Shown here: piece after piece, positions 26,715 through 29,895 of the stretch
Position numbering within the stretch: position 1 is the stretch's first letter
Layout: the number at the start of each line of letters is the position of its first letter
DNA from: SURF-32 sp964648365
Lineage (GTDB): Bacteria; Planctomycetota; Phycisphaerae; UBA1845
Assembly: GCA_964648365.1 (NCBI GenBank)
Contig: CAZYLK010000061.1
Location: forward strand, 1 to 29,895
Direction: 5' to 3'
Length of the DNA: 29,895 bases
Made by a program: the position numbers and the translations under genes
The notes under the pieces: generated by a model
Database searches by the model: none
Told to the model about the DNA's origin: nothing
What the model saw: the letters and a program-made list of their open reading frames with translations, nothing else

Positions 26715-26848
26715 GCAGTTCGCGCGGACGCGGGCGGGCCGCCGCCGGGCCGATCGTTCGCCCGGGGCGGATAGAGGCTGTCGCCCCCCCCCGCCGCATC
26801 GGCGCGGACTGAGCAACAGATGGTAGACGGTTCAAGTCTACGCGGCTG
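26715..26848. other. Gene-free stretch before the terminator
   Basis: No coding frame is supported. A C-rich tract (about 26784-26791) and a small perfect hairpin GTAGAC-GGTTCAA-GTCTAC (26823-26841) are visible. The hairpin's loop resembles a tRNA T-loop but no tRNA fits around it. Confidence 0.4.
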
Positions 26849-26876
26849 GGGCCGGGTGCGTTGCCCGGCCCTTTTT
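26849..26876 (+). terminator. Intrinsic terminator after the Gly/Tyr-rich gene
   Basis: Perfect 8-bp GC stem GGGCCGGG (26849-26856) with CCCGGCCC (26864-26871), loop TGCGTTG, then five T (26872-26876). It separates the regulator/Gly-Tyr unit from the beta-helix genes. Confidence 0.85.
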
Positions 26877-26968
26877 GCTGCGCGGCGCGGCGGGCCGGAC
26901 CGGCGCGTGGCGCGCTTCAGGACACAGCCAACCGCTAACGCCACATTAACGCCCCGATAAAATCGCGC

Positions 26969-26984
26969 ATATCAGTGCTGATAT
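26969..26984. promoter_or_regulatory. Palindromic operator candidate upstream of the beta-helix gene
   Basis: ATATCAG-TG-CTGATAT, a perfect 7-bp inverted repeat with a 2-base centre in an AT-rich island, ending 13 bases before the -35 of the next promoter. Its position fits a transcription-factor site. Confidence 0.5.
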
Positions 26985-26997
26985 TGCATTTGCACCC

Positions 26998-27027
26998 TTG
27001 ACCTGCCCCGCCCCGAGTTGGTACAGT
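26998..27027 (+). promoter_or_regulatory. Promoter of the first beta-helix gene
   Basis: TTGACC (26998-27003), 18-base spacer, TACAGT (27022-27027). Start near 27034, about 70 bases before the ATG at 27104. The TTG of this -35 would be the only early start codon of the in-frame longer reading, which argues against that start. Confidence 0.5.
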
Positions 27028-27103
27028 CCGATAGCTCGACCGCGACGGGGTTGGTTGGGAGCCGCCCGGCGGTTTGGCGCGCCCTCTTTCCGGAGATACG
27101 GGT

Positions 27104-28572
27104 ATGAGGCAGGGAATCGCGAAAACGCTGCAATTCTGTGTGTGTGTGTGTGTGTGACGCTGCCGGCGGCTGCGCAGACTACGTACTATGTGGACGACGA
27201 CTCGTCATGCACGTCGAGTTGCGGTTCGAGTTGGGCGACGGCCTACCCGGACTTGCAGGAGGCGCTCGCGGCCGCGTCCGACGGCGACACGATCCGCGTG
27301 GCCGAGGGGACGTACAAACCGACTGCCGGCACCGATCGGTGCGAGAGCTTTGAAATGGTCAACGGCGTCGTGCTGGAGGGCGGGTACGCCGCGGACTACG
27401 TGGAGCCGGACCTTCGCGACCCTGCCATGTACGAGACGATCCTCAGCGGCAACATCGGCAGTTCGTACAGCGGAGACAACAGCTACCACGTTGTGACGGC
27501 CGACGCCTCAGTCATCGACTTGGACACGACGCTTGACGGCTTTATTATCAAGCTGGGGTACGCGGACGGGAGCTATCCTGACAACGCCGGCGGCGGCATT
27601 TACATTGGTGGATTCCTGGAAGGGGAGGGCGAAGAGGAGGATACGGCCAGCGGTAAGCTGACCGTGCAGAATTGCACGATCACGGCGAATTTTGCCAGTC
27701 TGTACGGCGGCGGCGTCTACGTCAACGAGCTAGGCCAGATCAGGATGCTCGGTTGCACGATGTCCAACAACACCGCCACATCCTACGGAGGTGGCTACGC
27801 CGATGGAAGGGCCAGCGCCGCCTTTGAGGACTGCGCCTTCATCGACAACGAAACCACGAACACGTATGAAGGAGGGGGCGGCGGCGCGTGGGTCGGTCCG
27901 CTCGGGACGACCCGCACCTTTCTGCGCTGCCGGTTCACTGGCAACGAGGTTCCTCTGAAGGGGGGCGCCGTGGGCGTCTCGGACGGTACGAGCCAGCAAC
28001 CTCAGTTTACGAATTGTCTGTTCTACCGCAACCACACAACGGACACGACGAGCATTGGCGGAGCAATCTGGACGAACGACGTCATCCACCTGACCAACTG
28101 CACGTTTGCCAAGAACACGTGCGGACTGGACGAGGGTGGCGCCGCGATCTACGTTGCGGGAGACTACGAGCCATTGAACACGATCAAGAACAGTATTCTA
28201 TGGGATAATGATGCCTCAGGTGCGCACGACGACGAGGCGGACGGCATTAAGGTATTATATGGTGCCGACGAAGTCACCATGGCCAATACGTGCCTGCAGA
28301 ACCTGTCCAGCGCCGAGTGGATCGGCGGCGGCAACAACAACGACAATCCGCTGTTCCGCAACGTGTCGGCAGACAACTACGAATTGAATCCAATCAACTG
28401 CGGCGGTGGAGATTGCGATTCTCAGTCTATTGATCGCGGTGAGGACGACAACTGCGGCGGCACCTGCAACTCCGGTGGCGACATTCTGGCTCAAACCAGA
28501 AAGGTGAACTTGGACGATCTCGACGACGACGTCGACATGGGCTCCCAAGAAACGCAAGAGCTGGATGAGTGA
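27104..28572 (+). CDS. Secreted parallel beta-helix protein with a frameshifting TG repeat in the signal peptide
   Basis: The mature protein (from ACG at 27157 to 28572, about 470 residues) starts TLPAAAQTTYYVDDDSSC, has ATAYPDLQEALAAASDGDTI, and then repeated strands and turns of a right-handed parallel beta-helix (LTVQNCTITANFASLYGGG, FTNCLFYRNHTTD, LTNCTFAKNTC), ending DVDMGSQE. Such planctomycete proteins are usually secreted or surface-bound. The ATG at 27104 has GGAG 8 bases upstream and encodes a good signal-peptide start (MRQGIAKTLQFC). It then runs into (TG)10 (27137-27156) and stops at a TGA at 27155. With (TG)9 the ATG would read MRQGIAKTLQFCVCVCV then TLPAAAQ, a normal signal peptide joined to the mature protein. 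As sequenced the gene is off or depends on another start. Phase variation, a real mutation and a sequencing slip are all possible. Confidence 0.7.
27137..27156. repeat. (TG)10 dinucleotide tract inside the signal peptide
   Basis: Ten uninterrupted TG units, the longest short-unit repeat noticed in the window. Ten units put the ATG at 27104 out of frame; nine or twelve would restore it. Confidence 0.95.
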
Positions 28573-28636
28573 CGGCGGCCAAAATGGTGCCTCGTCAGCC
28601 CGTTGCTTGATGGGCACAGTCGAACGCGGCACGGGC

Positions 28637-28677
28637 TTGGAGGACACCGAGCGGTTCGGAACAGAGTGGTCCTCCAA
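28637..28677. other. Inverted repeat between the two beta-helix genes
   Basis: TTGGAGGAC (28637-28645) and GTCCTCCAA (28669-28677) form a perfect 9-bp stem around a 23-base loop, itself holding CCGA/TCGG. There is no T tract, so it is not a standard terminator. It lies in the 179-base gap between the beta-helix genes. Confidence 0.5.
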
Positions 28678-28751
28678 CCGTGTCGTATGCACACGCAGTC
28701 TCCCTGCGCAGGCGTATCCAATACGCCAGGCAACTTCTTCGGATTTCGGCA

Positions 28752-29895
28752 ATGAAAGTCTCCCGTCTCGTCCTTATCATGCTGTTTGGGTTTGGCACCG
28801 TTGCGCAATCAGAGGTGATTTACGTGAATCGCCACGCCTCTGGTGCGGATACCGGACAAAGCTGGGATGATGCCTACACGGACCTGCAGCGAGCGCTTGC
28901 CAGGGCGGGCGACGGCGACCAAGTATGGGTCGCGGCAGGGACATACTTCCCGACACGCGCCTTGGATCGGGGTGCGACATTTGCGCTGCGCGGCGGCGTC
29001 AGGCTACTCGGTGGTTTTGCCGGCACAGAGAGCAACGAGGAGTCGAGAGATTGGCTCCGACATCGAACCGTCCTCTCTGGCGACATCGGAGCACGTTCGT
29101 TCGCCCCTGATAATTCATATCGAGTTGTGACTGCGTTGGAGACTGAGAGACCATGCACGCTCGACGGCGTGCAAGTCGTGTCCGCCTACAATGATCAGCC
29201 TGAAGAGCTGGGCCGTGGAGGTGGTCTCTATGCTGTTCGTGCGACTGTAAATCTCAAGTATTGCATATTCTCTAACAACGTTGCGCTCGGTGGTGGAGCC
29301 GTGTGGATCGAGCGAGGAACATGTATTATTGGTTCCTGCGAGTTCCAGCTTAACCAGCGACAAGCGGTTCTAAACTACGGAGGCAGGGTAATCATTCGCG
29401 GATCGTCGTTTGTCGATAATTATGGTGGCAATGGCGGCACAATCAATAATCAACAATCAGGTCACATCGATGTTATGAGTTCCCGATTCGTTCGAGGCAC
29501 ATCGGAGTTCGATGGTGGTGCTTACTTTGGCAGGGGTACTGTTACATTCACAGACTGCCTGTTCCAAGCTAATCGCTGTGGAAACTATGGTGGAGCGGCT
29601 TTCATCTTGACTGGGTCAGCGACGTTCAGAAACTGTACAATAACCGAGAACAATGCGGGACTAGATGGAGGAGGCATTGTTTCCAGCAGAGATGGCAATG
29701 TCGTAGAGGTTTGCAACAGCGTGGTGTGGGGCAACCGCGGGTTTCCGGGGCGCATTGAAGCGAACCAGTTAGGTGGCGACGGTACGCTGCTCGTTTCCCA
29801 CACATGCCTTGAGGGCTGGTCCGGCCGCTACGGCGGCGAGGGCAATCACGGCCTCGACCCGCAGTTCGTCGATTTCGACGGTGGGGACTATCGCC
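28752..29895 (+). CDS. Second secreted parallel beta-helix protein (partial, runs off the right edge)
   Basis: From an ATG at 28752 the frame is open to the end (381 residues seen). The signal peptide is MKVSRLVLIMLFGFGTVAQS. The mature start EVIYVNRHASGADTGQSWDD matches the first-strand layout of the upstream gene (YYVDDD ... SWATAYPDLQEAL), followed here by AYTDLQRALARAGDGD and VAAGTYFPT. Then come beta-helix repeats: CIFSNNVALGGGAVWIE, SSFVDNYGGNGG, DCLFQANRCGNYGGAAF, NCTITENNAGLDGGGI. It belongs to the same family as its neighbour and is probably secreted. Codon use is more AT-rich than the housekeeping genes (many GGT, AAT, GTT codons), a sign of relaxed or recently acquired sequence. 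No clear Shine-Dalgarno is seen. The C-terminal part and any sorting signal lie beyond the window. Confidence 0.85.
   Translation, partial: MKVSRLVLIMLFGFGTVAQSEVIYVNRHASGADTGQSWDDAYTDLQRALARAGDGDQVWVAAGTYFPTRALDRGATFALRGGVRLLGGFAGTESNEESRDWLRHRTVLSGDIGARSFAPDNSYRVVTALETERPCTLDGVQVVSAYNDQPEELGRGGGLYAVRATVNLKYCIFSNNVALGGGAVWIERGTCIIGSCEFQLNQRQAVLNYGGRVIIRGSSFVDNYGGNGGTINNQQSGHIDVMSSRFVRGTSEFDGGAYFGRGTVTFTDCLFQANRCGNYGGAAFILTGSATFRNCTITENNAGLDGGGIVSSRDGNVVEVCNSVVWGNRGFPGRIEANQLGGDGTLLVSHTCLEGWSGRYGGEGNHGLDPQFVDFDGGDYR

Noticed and set aside
26815..26850. tRNA-like T-arm (GTAGAC-GGTTCAA-GTCTAC) before the terminator
   Set aside because: The hairpin is perfect, but no acceptor, D or anticodon arm fits in the flanking bases, and the conserved T-loop register is off by one.
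26998..27103. Translation start at the TTG of 26998 for the first beta-helix gene
   Set aside because: That TTG is the -35 box of the promoter, has no ribosome site, and would add a 50-residue segment with no signal peptide. The ATG at 27104 has a good site but is out of frame because of the TG tract.

Overview
The window reads as chromosomal DNA from a GC-rich planctomycete-like bacterium, most plausibly Planctomycetota of the Phycisphaerae kind. This rests on gene content and style (a 90-residue coiled-coil protein ahead of a strong promoter, secreted parallel beta-helix proteins opening with a YYVDDD/IYVN-type strand, a membrane zinc-ribbon protein in the infB-rbfA operon, a PE-making psd-pssA pair), not on a marker gene such as 16S. 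No rRNA, tRNA, CRISPR array or insertion sequence was recognised.

Layout. 1-291 (minus): 5' end of an RHS/YD-repeat fragment, directly behind aroB (343-1497, minus). 1681-3093: folC, with a promoter that predicts a leaderless mRNA. 3344-3967: a compact unit made of operator-like palindromes, a strong promoter, a small coiled-coil gene and a terminator. 4084-7006: hemerythrin-like protein (minus), cell-wall amidase (plus) and a secreted esterase-like protein (minus). 7171-14351: the translation/transcription cluster nusA, infB, a membrane zinc-ribbon protein, rbfA and a helix-hairpin-helix glycosylase-like protein with a histone-H1-like tail; a 1147-residue TPR lipoprotein follows. 18022-24026: yebC, a multi-pass ABC-2-like permease, psd, pssA and gltX, with three heptad-repeat inverted elements in the gaps. 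24158-25404: two tandem paralogs of an unrecognised secreted or anchored family. 25534-26714: a MarR-type regulator with a perfect operator, then a Gly/Tyr-rich secreted protein. 27104-end: two beta-helix surface proteins, the second cut by the window edge.

How it fits together. nusA and infB are preceded by a consensus promoter, about 290 nt of structured leader and a strong intrinsic terminator. This looks like attenuation of the nusA operon, with NusA itself a natural candidate effector, or else a free-standing small RNA. psd and pssA supply the two last steps from CDP-diacylglycerol to phosphatidylethanolamine. aroB, folC and gltX are housekeeping genes for the shikimate, folate and Glu-tRNA pathways.

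Most interesting points: (i) a (TG)10 tract inside the signal peptide of the first beta-helix protein, which puts the well-supported ATG out of frame by one repeat unit and so suggests phase variation (or a sequencing slip); (ii) the nusA leader/terminator; (iii) CGAATnn heptad arrays arranged as inverted pairs in three gaps around yebC, psd, pssA and gltX, two of which supply the last codons of psd and pssA; (iv) the tandem FGGDMGTGDDWEG paralogs; (v) the glycosylase-like protein with a lysine-rich tail.
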